A DNA stretch of 64,000 bases from Bipolaris cookei (GCA_002286855.1 NRSV01000041.1:186001-250000); one strand, 5' to 3'; counted from the first letter of the stretch, positions 44,933 to 56,516 are shown. Notes: generated from the sequence alone by a model not told the origin. Numbers and translations: made by a program.

Positions 44933-45661
44933 TTACTCTTTCGTATGGCAAAGCACTGCTTTTAGGAATGACTCATCTTCGATGTTTTCGCCGAGCTTAT
45001 GCGATGCCATTAGTAGCTGACAGTGTTTAGCCTTGTCGTCGGCGGGGCCATTGAGAGGAAATGGAATCACTCCGGTATACAGCCACTGCGTGTACACATC
45101 ACTAGCTTCAGCATTGGCAGTGCCCGGGAATTTGCTCAGCGCCAAATTCGTTGTTGGCCAGTTCGCACGGCACATTGGACAATTCTGTTTGCGTTGCGGT
45201 CAGTCGTCAAGACACTTTGTATGGAAGTTTTTTCCACAGCTTTTGCAATACCAGACTGGCAAGAAGCCAGAGAGATCTTGGCTGAATATTGAGCATTCGC
45301 CTTCAGCAGTTCCACGGCCTCCTTGTAGTAGTCTTTGAAAGTACCTGGAGCTAGAACAAAGCAGGTCTTCATGAATTACAAATAGTGTTTCTTCTGGATT
45401 CTCCGTACAGATGGTGATTGTTTTCAGACCGAGTCTATAGGGAGTTAGATGTGAATGATGAACTACGCATTGCAAGTCCTACTGGATAGGTCTGTGCACC
45501 GTGTTATGTGTAGACTTGCGTATGGCCTTCGGGTTGAGTTCTTGTCCAGTTTTGCGTGCAGCTCGATATGCAATAATGGGCTTAGTGAGCATAGGGGTTC
45601 TAAGCTTCGCCGCTCTTGTTGGGTTCCACTTCGCAAGCGATTTGAAATCATTCCGAACCAT
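44933..45661 (-). pseudogene. BTB/POZ protein with nested RING-like finger, broken
   Basis: Two exons (45661-45483, 45434-44933; 48-nt intron, GTAGGA donor, CTAAC branch, TATAG acceptor) form a frame of 226 codons interrupted by one in-frame TGA at 45202-45200 (codon 138). Before the stop is a BTB start (LGLKTITICTENPEETLFVI, HEDLLCSSSRYFQRLL). A RING-like zinc finger follows inside the domain: GECSIF, YCKSCGKNFHTKCLDD, then after the stop QNCPMCRANW. The rest of the BTB fold resumes (ASDVYTQWLYTGVIPF, HCQLLMASHKLGENIED). Two lesions hit the finger: Phe where the second Cys of the first CxxC pair is expected, and TGA where a Trp (HxxC-x3-W) is expected. Such proteins are thought to be substrate adaptors of ubiquitin ligases. 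No splice choice removes the stop while keeping frame. The 5' exon carries a basic, unrecognised segment. Confidence 0.7.
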
Positions 45662-47449
45662 CTTTACTAGTACTTAGGCTTGGTAGGCGTGTGTAATAAA
45701 TAGCTCTTGTGACGATGAGGAGCATCTCATTTGGGACCATTCAAAAAGTTAGTTCAATAGCAATGCTATTCTGATACCTCAGATATATAGCTGCAGTGTA
45801 GTGAGTGATAGGCCGTACACTGAGAGACAACGTTGAAGGTGAGAGCGCCATCTGGAAAAACCATGTCCCCCAAACCTCAGAAGTGATAAACATCCAATAT
45901 TTGGAAGCCATTGAATTATAAGTGAGACTCAATCAACGCACGCTTCTGTCACACTTGAATCCTAAGGAAAGGATGTTGCTTTTGATTCTGCTCGAAAATG
46001 CTATAATAGACTGTGATAGCAGGCAGCACCGTGGCAGTCGATGTCCAAGTTGTATATCGAATTGTGGGTTTTGAGCAAAGTGTAGCAGGCCTGGTACAAT
46101 TTTGATAGGATAAAGCCGCTCTTGATTTGCAATTGAGTGATTTTCAAAGCTTTCACAAAGAAGCTTGATACGTCCAAGAAGACCCGGTGGGCCATTTGGT
46201 TTTCTGTTGATGCAAGTTTAATGCCGACGAGGGACCGACACTGCTTGAGATAAAGATAGCGAAAATGAAAACGGGTAAGATTTTCTGAATAAGGAAGGCA
46301 TGAACCTCATCAATCCTCCATCATTTGGTGAGCATGACAAATATTTAACGTGGTGTTTTATACCACGGATTTACTGCATGATTGGCACTGCATCTGCATG
46401 TAAGGTCGGCTTCCGAGGTGCGAAGCGTAAACTCTAAAGGCTCGGTGCATGGCATTGAACTCAAACAGGCGTTATTAGACATAAAGCCTCGCTACAATTC
46501 TCCTTGCACAGGAACCCAATTGCTGCCAATTTAAAACACAGTGATTTCAGTGCACTTTCCAAAGATGTTGCTCTGAGTGAGAAGAGTCATGGTGTTGGGG
46601 TTTCGATTGCTGTCACGAATGTATCAAGGGCCTGAAAAAAGGTTGATTATCGTGACGCGTTCCGCTTGGCAATCAGCCCGGATGACATGCTTTGGCACCG
46701 TCCTTTTGTTGACCCGATGCTCCGGATGCAGCGCCGACGGGATCTTTTGAGTGCAACTACGTCACTGCATCGCCGAAGACGCCGAGTCGCTGGATGACCC
46801 ACGTGGATGAATGGCCGTGACGACAACGCTGACCATGGTGGGTACGGAGGAGCAGGAATTGTCGAGGAGCCGGCATACAGCAAGCAGGGCGCCCGGTGAA
46901 GAAAGATTCTTGCAGCTGCGCTAGAGACGCAGACGCGTGCCTCGAGGCGGCATCCAGGCGGAACAGGCTCCTGCCGCAAAACTGGGCCAGACCACAAGAC
47001 GCGCGATGGCCAAGCAGCCAGTGGTGAGCAAGGCATATCCCTTGCAGAGGGGATAGTGAAGACATGCAAGGCGTGTCGACGAGGGCGCACCCGAGGGCCT
47101 GGCGAGCTGTCACCCACTCTCTCGGATGAGACGACGCAATGCAAAAGCCGCGGCGGCGGTAGCTGGCAGCGTGCGGCGCACGAGTGTGGATGTCATTCGG
47201 CGGGCAGGGCGTGATGGTGGGCCGGTCCAACAGGTGGCAGATGGGCGGTGGAGGTTCGGTGAATTGCGGGGTTCGCTAGCCCACGCCTAGCGCAGGATGG
47301 TCCCGCCCTGGTGTGGCCGTCGGCGTGACGGGCGCCCCCAAGGCCCTGGCATTGGGAACGATATGCCGCTCCGCTGGGGTTCGCCTCCTACCCGACACGA
47401 CTCGGCCAGAGTCAAATAGCGCTCCTGGAGCGCATCGCAACAGGCCAAC
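45662..47449. other. Long intergenic region with a composition shift
   Basis: 1.8 kb without a supported gene. The first 950 bp are AT-rich and contain only short frames. From about 46640 to 47449 the DNA becomes strongly GC-rich, with long overlapping open frames on both strands (for example 46757-47230 minus) whose products are Arg/Cys/Ser-rich and low in predicted structure. These are best read as chance frames in the promoter and leader of the methyltransferase gene. Confidence 0.45.
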
Positions 47450-49030
47450 ATGGCGACCTCTGTGCCCGACCACCTGCGCAAGGAGAGGCCGCTGCGTCCG
47501 CTGTCCAGTGCCACGGACCTCACCGACATCACGCACTCGACCCTGGAGCCTGATGTATGTCAAACACCCGGCCTCCCCCGCCGCGCCGCCAGGCCCGCGA
47601 CAATCACTGCCAGCTAATCGGGACTTGTAGTCGGATCCGCAATCAGAGGATTATGACAACTCGTATGTGCTCTGCTCTGCTGCTCTTCCATAGCTGACCT
47701 GAACTCACTCGCTACAGCGAGATCCAAAGTCTCACGCCAAGCATCTTCGACTACGTCAAGAAGTACGGCAGGACCTACCACGGATACCAGGCTGGCGGTA
47801 AGCATCGCCGTGCGACTTCTTCACTGGCCGTCCCAGCTAATGCACCCTAGCCTACCCTTTTCCCAATGACGCGGTACGTGTAGCTGCCACAGCCCTTGCA
47901 CACATACCACGTTTTTTTTTCGGTCGCTGACTAGCTAATACCCAGCCTGAGATAGAACGCCTGGACATGCAGCATGTCATCCTCACAGCTCTGTTCCACC
48001 AGAGGAATTACCTCGCCCCATTGAAGCTCAAGCGGCCTAAGAGGATGCTCGACATTGGCTGTGGCACCGGAAAGTGGTGCTTCGAAATGGGTACGTAGAG
48101 CGCCGAGGTAGTGCCAGCAAGAACGCTAACGACTGATAGCGAACGAGTTCCCAAAGTGCCGGGTACGTCCCCCATATTTTCTTCTGCGGCAAACCTAACA
48201 AAGCGAATAGGTTGAAGGCATTGACTTGTCTCCAATCCAGCCCAAGATGTAAGCCACACATGCCAGTCCAAGCAACCCTCGTTAATAAGTATAGCTCCTG
48301 CGAAAATGTCGACTTCTTCATGGACGACATCACTCGGCCGGAATGGTGGCGCTGCACGCAGCCGTACGATTACATCCACACACGCATGTCGCACGGCATC
48401 TTTCACGACTTCCGCGAAATCATCCAAAAGGGCTTCAATAACCTCAACCCCGGAGGTTGGATGGAATCTCAGGAGCTCTATCCCAAAATCTACTGCAACG
48501 ACGGTACGATGCCTCCCGACTACGCGCTTCTAGACTGGACAGCCACCCAAGACGATGCAGCCATGCGCCTAGGCCGGCCCCTACGCATTGCCAACAAACT
48601 CAAGCGATGGTACGAGCAAGCAGGCTTCGTCGACGTACACGAGGAGATATTCGCTATTCCCGTCAATTCATGGCCAAAAGACGAGCGCATGAAGGTGCTC
48701 GGAAAGTGGTTCTACTGGAATCTGTGCGCCGGTGTGCACGCGTGGTCAATTGAATTCTTTGTCACTGCTCTGGGATGGTCGCCTGCAGAGGTCGAGGTCT
48801 ACCTTGCACATCTGCGAACTGCCCTCACAGACAAGACCATACATGCCTATTACAAAGTGTAAGTTTGCCAAATGTACATGGGTTTTCCAGTGAGCTTAGA
48901 GCTGATCTTTGCCAGTTATGTTGTTTGGGGTCGTAAACCCCGCCCCGACGAGCCACCGAGTAAAACTCCTAAACCGCCAGATTGGCCGCAACCGCCGGGT
49001 GACGATGGTGCCTTGTTTATGTCTTGCTAG
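47450..49030 (+). CDS. SAM-dependent methyltransferase, LaeA-like
   Basis: Nine exons join in frame: 47450-47554, 47631-47662, 47718-47797, 47851-47873, 47946-48090, 48140-48162, 48211-48248, 48295-48858 and 48916-49030, giving 374 residues. The fold is a class I methyltransferase. The N-terminal part has the common lead-in FDYVKKYGRTYHGYQAGAY and LDMQHVILTALFHQRNYLAP. Motif I is MLDIGCGTGKWCFEMA, acidic motif II is VEGIDLSPIQP, then DDITRPEWW, YIHTRMSHGIFHDF and LNPGGWMESQEL. This layout is that of LaeA/velvet-associated and secondary-metabolism regulatory methyltransferases and their many paralogues. The neighbourhood holds no biosynthetic cluster. Unusually many introns sit in the first half, including exons of 23, 32, 23 and 38 nt. 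Confidence 0.87.
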
Positions 49031-50793
49031 TAATTAGAATCTGGCGTTTTGGGTCTGCTGAGAATAGCCTACTTTTGCCTGTTCGTCTCTCTGGCATGTA
49101 GCGCTGATTCTATCTTCCGGAGTAAGGAGGTACATTGCTTCTTTTGCCATAAAATCTTGCAGTGGCTTCTGTTTGTTTGAAAGAGAAAACTATGCGTGGC
49201 TTGAGAGGCCCTCGCGAAATTGTGTAAGCGACGTATGGTTACGATCTGTTATGGTTGTTAGGACCCTTTGTCCCCATTAATATCCTGTAAACACAGATGA
49301 TGTTTGAGGTGATTCGCACAAAAGTCTCGCGTATGTCTTTCTCTTGTGCTTAGTGGCTTGTGTCTTTCTGTCTCTTATTCTTTGTCCCTCGACACTTCCT
49401 GTAATGGTATATATTCGACTCAGAGCGCAAGCCAAGGGGTAGCAGCCCACTAGTCGCTCCATCGGTTACCACAGTCGTGTCGACAAGAAACTTCTTTGGG
49501 ATAGTATTGGCGGCTTGTCGGAGTCAATGCATTTTTGAATCGTAAAGTGTTTGGCCATTGGCTTTCTGCACACATTAGAGTGAGATATTCCGGAGCACAT
49601 TGCACTTATTTTCTGGTTGGTAGACTGAGCTCCTTCTTCCTCACCCAATTTACAATAATGATGCTGTGAAAGGATTCGGAACGAACACACGTATTTAGCG
49701 GGGCGCTGCTGTGATGCTGTTCCACCAACGATGATTGTAAGGGTGTGGACAGATTGAAGCTTCGCTGGTTCGTAAGGGTCGCTAAAAGGGCATCGAGACA
49801 CCTACAGACCCTTCAGGGATTCATGGTCATCATTGAAGGAAATAATAGTGCTCTTAAGCTTGTGAGGTGTACCAGATGTAGAGTGACAGGCAAATTTAGC
49901 AGCATACTCAAGTAGGCAGTCTCGACTTCCTCATGCTATGACTACACCTACGTTATATGTCATACACGCCACAACTCCCGCATCAGCTCTTGAAGAAACA
50001 CATTCTCGCCTGAAGTAATCCTGCCCATCTCTTTCCTTCTCCTCTGATAATTCCTTCTTATTTTACACTCACCCAACCAAGTACAACAATTCAACCAAGA
50101 ACCCTCCCATCCAAATCACCTCCAACACACCAGACCTCTTAACACACTCGCGCCAACAAACCTCATCTCATTACCACCCCCCTCACAAGTGAAATTCTCC
50201 AACCACCACATGCCAAATCCCGCAACCGCATTCACTTTACCCCCGTTTGCCTGCCCCCCCCCACCATCTAACAAAAACATCTCTCTCTCCCTGACGGAAT
50301 GGGTGGGCTCCTAGCTTAACAAAAACAACGTCAGGTAATGGGCACTACACAAAAAAAGTTACCTGCATAAGAATGCGTATACCAGAAAGACACCTTGAAA
50401 AAAAAACTTAGAGATAGAGAAAGATAAGTAAAGAAAAGAATCAGGGAATATATACGAAGAAAAAGGCTGTCGCAAGGAGAGCGTGCCGTTTGAATACAGG
50501 GACGGGCGTCGGTCAGCAGATGCTGGGGGGAGGGGGTGAGATGTGTTTTATATCTTTTTTTTGTGTTTTTTGTTTGTGGTTTGGGGGAGTGAAATGTGTG
50601 AGTGAGTGCAGACATTGTGCGTGGTGTTGTGGCGGATGATGTTGTGATTGTTTGTCGACCAAACGCCAATGCTACACAGTGACACTCCTGAGCGCGGAGG
50701 CGGAGAGATAAGTAAGAAGATAGTACAGGATGCGCAGAAACTACGATTAGGCAAGTAGATGAGAGAAGTTTGGAAGCAAATGGTACAAAGTGA
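49031..50793. other. Long convergent intergenic region with strand-biased tracts
   Basis: 1.76 kb between the 3' ends of the methyltransferase and GPI1, far longer than the other convergent gaps in the window (about 60-660 bp). Around 49990-50300 the plus strand is almost free of G (C/A/T-rich). From about 50390 to 50640 it switches to purine-rich A/G and then G/T-rich. Short frames (49466-49801 minus, 50331-50669 minus) look like by-products of this bias. A non-coding transcript or a lost gene is possible. I find no domain. Confidence 0.45.
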
Positions 50794-53027
50794 CTATATC
50801 AATTTTTTACTTTTACCGTTCGGTATACCTCTTCTAAACGATATGGGGGCATAGCTACTCGACGAACGCGATGGCTGACGGTCCCGCTCAGTCAACTTCC
50901 TCCACAGCTCACCTATGCCTACCCTCTTTGCTGGCAACATGCTATACTGAAGGCTATACAGGTTGCGACGGTGGATTGGCGGTACGAACTGACCCGACAC
51001 CAGGTAGAGTAACACGCTAGGTGAGAAATAATGTTTTCGTATGCGGTCGCCAAGATCAAAGTATGGTTGGAACATTGCGCGGAGTGACAGCGGTACAGAC
51101 TGTCACTTGTAAGTATAGAGATGATAAAAGGGTAGGCAGAAGACTTACCTTTAGCAGCACGTAGGCAGTTGGCACTAAGCCAAACGCATCTTGTTTGTCC
51201 ACCGACATATTGCCTGTGTCCTGCAACTCGAAGCATATCCCTCCTGGCAAGCGCCCTGGATCCTTGAGTCGCAACATAACTGCAAACAACGGGAAATGGT
51301 TGAGACATGCAAGTCCCATCTCAAGGCTTGCTTTGAGGCCAATAACAGCGATGCGCGCGCTTGCAAACGTCAGGTAGAAGACGAACACAGTCGGCAGGAG
51401 AAAAAACTGCAACGTGAACAGGATCGTGCCAAGGAGTAGCTGGTCCAAGTCGTAGTCGCACGAATCGATTCGGTTTCGCAGAATGTTGCGCTTCTTGCCA
51501 CGGAAAAGGTGGAAGAGAGAAATGATGAGAGTGAGCTGCCAGTGGAAGATGCGAGCAGACGCAACGTAGAAGGAGTAGATATGTACAGTAAGTAGGGAGA
51601 CAAGGTCCGAGAAGATTGATATGGGCATAGTGGCGCCGGCAAAGGAGGAGTAGCCAATGATCTGGATGAGTGCGGGCAGATGCGGTCGCAGAAGCGATAT
51701 ACAATCTATAGATTATTTTTGTCAGCAACACTCTACGCGCTGGCGGTATGCACTTACTAGCCCAGTAGTCAATGACCCAAAGGAACAGGTCGCCCAAGAA
51801 GGCCGCCAGCTCAGTGTTGAGCTTCAAGCCTCCCGGCCACCCCATGAGCCATGATATCATGCGCCGCAGCCCCTCGACCGACCACGCACTGAATATAGTG
51901 TCGACTTGTGCTGCCACAAATGACGCGTTCTCGATGATGAAGGTTCCTACAGCTATACCCATGATGACATCGTTTGCGACTAGCCACAGACTGTTGTAGA
52001 ATCGAATGTACTCTGGATGGCTATTGGTGATGCTCTCCCAATTGGCTTTCCTTCGACGCAAGGTAAGGTACTGAATGGGCCAGTAACATGATTGTTGCAA
52101 TCGAATGTCGATTTGCTGTGCTGTCGCAGAAATGTCTTTCAAGGCAGGAGAGTCTGAAGCTCCAGGCCGCCAGTGCAAGACCATAATCACAGCTTCTCCC
52201 AGTATGCGGTGCGTGATGATACCGAATATGAAGAGCTGTGCAGCTATAGGCCAAACCCAGACTCTGAACAAGTAGTCGAGCAACATCCAAGCATAGTCCC
52301 AGAGGTTGTTGGCAGACTCTGCCACGCGCTCACTGACACTCAGTGCCCGCTTCGTGCGCCTGCCAATCATGCCGATGTTCTTTTGTAGGAGAGCATTGAG
52401 CTCGTATGAGCAATTGACCTGCTCGATGATCGTTGGCAATGCCAGCTCCTTTTGCGTGGGCGGATGCGCAATGACTGTGTGAAGCTTTAACCGCTCGACA
52501 AGCTGTGTCTTCCTCTTCCGCTCCTTTGCCTCTGCCTCCTCCAGCTCAGCAAACACTCCATCCCACTCAGCTACCCGTGTTTTGTCTCCCAGTGCAAGCG
52601 CAATGGGATTCAGCGAGAGATATTGCATGCGCGTCGGGTGAGGTCGGTCGTAAACGATGACTTGAATGGCCATGAGCGTGTCGGCTGGGTAGCGGATGCG
52701 TAGAAAGCGGGTCGAAGGATTGGTATACACTGTGAGGGGTTCGGCGCCATATGCATCTGGTGGGCTCTTTGGGTTTACGCAGCCAACAGCGCGAAGCACT
52801 GAATGGCCGCATCGTTGCATGAGTTCTTGGATATCATGTGGGCTATGTCGCAACAATGTCCCTATAAGCAGCGCATTTTCCACCTGGCGTAAATCCACAT
52901 CTTGCAGGACGGCTACCACGAAGACATCAGTCTTGGAGTTCTCGAATCCGACTAGAACCCCTGGCGCAGAGTCATTTGGAACGTCTGATGGCCAAAATAT
53001 GCGCATCAAGCCATTGTGCGTGACCAT
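50794..53027 (-). CDS. GPI1: GPI-GlcNAc transferase subunit Gpi1 (PIG-Q)
   Basis: Three exons (53027-51758, 51705-51149, 51099-50794) encode 710 residues. Gpi1 is a membrane subunit of the ER complex that starts GPI anchor synthesis by moving GlcNAc from UDP-GlcNAc to phosphatidylinositol. The N-terminal cytosolic part begins MRIFWPSDVP (Met8 is an alternative start) with GVLVGFENSKTDVFVVAVL. The diagnostic core follows: RRRKANWESITNSHPEYIRF, YNSLWLVANDVIMGIAVGTF, GLKLNTELAAFLGDLFLWVI. Across the next junction comes SIFSDLVSLLTVHIYSFYVA, then FHLFRGKKRNILRNRIDSCD, YDLDQLLLGTILFTLQFFLL, and finally PPIHRRNLYSLQYSMLPAKR. About six hydrophobic segments are visible. The product is plausibly needed for anchoring surface proteins such as the one encoded at 15.9-17.6 kb. 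Confidence 0.93.
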
Positions 53028-53047
53028 GTCCTCATCCTGCTACCTCG

Positions 53048-53379
53048 CTAGAAAGAACCGCGACGTTTGAGCTGCTCACGCGCAGAGATTCCCGTGCCTG
53101 CAAGTCTGGGATGCTATACATATTTAGTCAGCCGGCCGCGCGAAGACTTGTACATGCCCTACTGACCAGATCCGTCTCCTGGGCCGCGATGCGTACCACG
53201 GGCAGTATGAAGAGGAAAAACAACAGGGACAGCAAGGCAAACCCCTTTGCAGTTCTGGTCACAACGCCGTGGTCCCAGGCGAATATGGCGAGCTCGTACA
53301 CACGGGTCACAAGGTCCCAACGGGCAGTCGAGTATCCCGCGACGAAGATGCCAATGGTAAGAATAGAGAAGGCGTGCAT
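53048..53379 (-). CDS. Small two-helix membrane protein (tentative)
   Basis: A two-exon model (53379-53167, 53113-53048; GTCAGT donor, GGCTGAC branch, TATAG acceptor) gives 92 residues. Two hydrophobic helices are evident: AFSILTIGIFVAGYSTARW and GFALLSLLFFLFILPVVRIA. They are separated by a conserved-looking loop (DLVTRVYELAIFAWDHGVVT), and a basic tail follows. I do not recognise the family, and the function is unknown. The stop lies only 20 nt before the GPI1 start codon on the same strand, so this could be a separate gene, part of a dicistronic transcript, or the 5' leader of GPI1. An upstream 133-codon minus-strand frame (53388-53789, Cys-rich CTCNCNLWSCC) stops 9 nt before this start and is not annotated separately. 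Confidence 0.4.
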
Positions 53380-54200
53380 CTACCCCGTCATGCCAAGCGG
53401 TGCTTCGGAACAAGCTGGGTCGGCGTTGGGTTCTCTAAGCTAGCGAGTGAGCGTCGGGCAATTGTCGTCATATATTTGGCAACGGAACAGCAGGACCAGA
53501 GATTGCAGTTGCATGTACATTGCGCAAAACGCATCCTGGCTGCAATCCATAACACCCTCAATGGTGGCGTACGTGGAAGGCCCGCATGTTCGGGACGATG
53601 CACTAGCTCTGGATGCGGACTAGCGTACACTTGTCGCGCTCTGCTCTCAATGGCATCAGCATCACACGAAGCTAAATCCATCGACACGATAAATCTGTGA
53701 GAAAGTCTGGATGACTTGACGTGTGGCTGACTGGGCCGCTTTTGGAACAAGGTAGGTACCATCTCCTGCACCAGAATCTCGCACAGCATACTTCCTACTG
53801 TTTACACCCAGCCGCTTATCGCTGGTTACTATCATCTACCAAGCACACATTACTTCATATGGACAGAGACGACCGAAAGGGCTGCTTAGTAGGCAAGAAC
53901 AGCAACCAAATCCCGTACATACAGTGACATCTGTGCGGCGCCTTTTGCCGCCTGTCCAGAGTGCACCAAGGATAGCACGCTGTGTTGTTCGCGTTGATTG
54001 GCTGGCGCGTCGCGTCCGTTCGCTCTGAAGTTTCCGTTCACCCCAGCCTCGGTCGGGTTCAGCCGCTCAGAGACCGCTTTCTTCTTTTGTCCATACTTTC
54101 CAACGTCACGTCATCTCTTGTAGACCCTACTGATTCCCCACAGCCCATTTGAAGTCCTATCCATAAGTTTCAGCAAGGCTTGAATTGCCTATTCGATAAC
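53380..54200. promoter_or_regulatory. Head-to-head region GPI1 side/NUP42
   Basis: 821 bp upstream of NUP42 on the plus strand and of the small membrane gene on the minus strand. A CCAAT box in reverse orientation (ATTGG at 53997-54001) sits about 200 bp before the NUP42 start, followed by a GC-rich stretch. Overlapping frames on both strands at 53269-53789 are unassigned. Confidence 0.35.
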
Positions 54201-56282
54201 ATGGCTGTCTGCATTTACTATCAGCGAGGCACATGCAAGTTTGGAGGTAGACCACCAGCCATCCCATTGATACACCAGACTCACATCAGCCAGATTCTTG
54301 CAAGAATGAACACCCCGGAAGTTCGCGAGATGCGAACCGTGGGGGAAGTGCCTTTGGCGGTTCAAACAATAACCGCTTTGGCGCCTTCAATGGAGATCGC
54401 TATCGTCCTGGCCAAAATGGCAGTTCCAACACATTTGGGGGTATGCCAGACCCTGTCGATCGCTCAGAGTATCCCACTCTACGACTCTGGGTGATTTTGA
54501 TTCCTTGTTGAAACCACACTCACCTCATACAGGTAACCGTGATGCTAAATCGCCAAGCTTCCATCTGGATCGGGACGACATGAAGAACGACCTCACCACC
54601 CAACGGCCAATCTATCCGCTGTCTTGCTATGGCCCAGGACGTGAAGCTCCTCGCCAGCTTATCGAGGGGCTAGTCGAGGTCAGCCCAGAAGAACTTCGCC
54701 TGCGGTATTATACTCTACGCGCAGCTGGCAATGAACCCCAAGCGGTGAGTCTCAGCAATCGGGACCGTTTTTTGAAACTAACCAATCATAGCAACAAGAA
54801 GAATCTGCTCTCAATGAGAAGATGCTGCAGCAAGTGAAAGCAATTCTTGATGACATACCTGGTGCTATCCGGTATATTGAAGAAGGCGCCAATGTTCATC
54901 CGAATCGGATTGATATTGCCAAAGGCAACGCTAATGGAACTGACTCAACCAACGCTGCAAATGCATCTTCAACCGCAGCCTCAAATCCATTTATGAAAGT
55001 ACCCGGAAACCCATTCCAGACAGCAGCTTCTTCCCAAGGATCAGCGTTCGGACAGACTTCCACACCAGCCTTCGGTAAGCCAGCTTTTGGCCAGGCGTCA
55101 AACCCAGCGCAAACCACATCCGCTTTTGGCCAGCCTTCAAATCCCGGTCAAACTACCTCAGCGTTTGGTCAGGCGTCGACCCCAGGCCAAACTGCGTCAC
55201 CATTTGGTCAAGCATCCAACCCAGGTCAAACATCCTCAGCCTTTGGTGCCGCCTCTGCACTTGGTCAAAAGCCATCACCATTTGGTCAGCCGTCAGCTTT
55301 GGGTAGCAGTGGCAGTGCATTTGGGAAACCCGCCTTTGGCACCTCTGGATTTGGGCAGCCGTCTATGCCTGGTACAGGAAGCGCATTTGGACAAGCCAGT
55401 AGCTTAGGTGCAGGCTCTGCTTTCGGAAAGCCATCAACACCAGGCGCAGCATCTGGGTTCGGGCAGACAAACGCTTTGGGACAAAAACCAAATCCCTTCA
55501 GCAAGCCAGGCTTCGGGCAAAGTGGATTTGGTCAGGCTGCGCAACCCGGCGCTAATGCCTCTCCCTTTGCCCAAGCAGCACAATCCGGCACATCACCATT
55601 TGGCCAGGTAGCACAGTCTGGTGCGTCTCCTTTTGGGCAAGCAGCACAGTCGGCTCCCTCACCTTTTGGCCAACAAGCGCAGCAAGCAAGTCAATCATCG
55701 CCATTTGGTCAACAAGCTCAGCAGACATCTCAGCCTTCGCCGTTCGGCCAACAAGCCCAACAATCACAGAATCCCAGTCCGTTTGGACAAACCCAGCAAA
55801 CACCCGCACAGCCCAGTCCTTTTGCCAGTGCCGCTGCATCCCAAACCCCAGCTTTCGGCCAGCCAAGCAAACCCTCACCTTTTGGCATTCAACCCACACA
55901 ACCTGCCACAACACAATCACAGCCAGCCAACCCCTTCTCCACAGCACAGACATCTGCAGCCCCAGCTAGCACACCTTCACCCTTTACCACCCAGTCTACT
56001 GCTAATATAACTACGCTCAACCAGCCAGCACAACAGCAGGCCCCGGCTGCGCAGCCTGCTTCAGCAGCGCGTCCACATGTACCTGGCGTCATGCCCGATG
56101 GCAAACCCATAGATGCCAAGGACCGCTACAAAGAAGGCAAGCCAGAAGAATATGAGGGTGAGCAAGGAAAGATGCTAGAAGAAATTTACAAGCGTGTTGC
56201 CCAGCTCGGCCGGTTCAACGATGACGAGGATATTCCGCTTACGCCGCCAAAGTGTGAATGGATTGCGCCGTTGACGTTGTAG
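54201..56282 (+). CDS. NUP42: FG nucleoporin with CCCH zinc finger, Nup42/NLP1 type
   Basis: Four exons (54201-54246, 54294-54440, 54533-54744, 54792-56282) encode 631 residues. The N-terminus is a CCCH zinc finger: MAVCIYYQRGTCKFG, then DSCKNEHPG across the first intron (C-x7-C-x5-C-x3-H). A Gly/Asn-rich stretch follows, then a short conserved domain (YPLSCYGPGREAPRQLIEGL, SPEELRLRYYTLRAAGNEPQ). The third exon junction leads to a helix and then to about 400 residues of FG repeats (SAFGQAS, SPFGQ, GFGQ), rich in Gln, Ser, Pro and Ala. The C-terminus (KDRYKEGKPEEYEGEQGKML, RFNDDEDIPLTPPKCEWI) is the ordered end. Nup42 lies on the cytoplasmic face of the pore and helps Gle1 and Dbp5 release exported mRNA. 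Confidence 0.87.
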
Positions 56283-56516
56283 ATAGAAACGTCGATGTTT
56301 TTCTAATATTTTCTTTTCTTAGAGGTTTTGCAGATAGAGCATTGTTATTTCAGTGTAGCATGGAAAATTCAACTTGATAGCGAGAGCATATGACCTGTCA
56401 AAAAAATACAAATCCACATTCATGTTAATCTCCCAGCTTCATCACGACCCAAAAGGTGTCAATGCAAATATACATCTTCATTTTTGGATCCTAAGTCCAT
56501 ATGTATCCAGTCTCCA

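Noticed and set aside
45181..45260. Intron that would remove the TGA in the BTB gene
   Set aside because: The candidate introns are either too short (29-31 nt) or create a new stop or frameshift, and all would delete zinc ligands.
45741..46195. Short minus-strand frames as further BTB fragments
   Set aside because: No BTB or zinc-finger residues can be aligned; probably chance frames in AT-rich DNA.
46647..47230. Two overlapping minus-strand frames of 165 and 157 codons
   Set aside because: Both lie in the same GC-rich block, overlap in different frames, and give Arg/Cys/His-rich products without domains.
53388..53789. 133-codon minus-strand Cys-rich frame
   Set aside because: No recognisable family; overlaps a plus-strand frame of similar length, so coding cannot be argued from the sequence alone.
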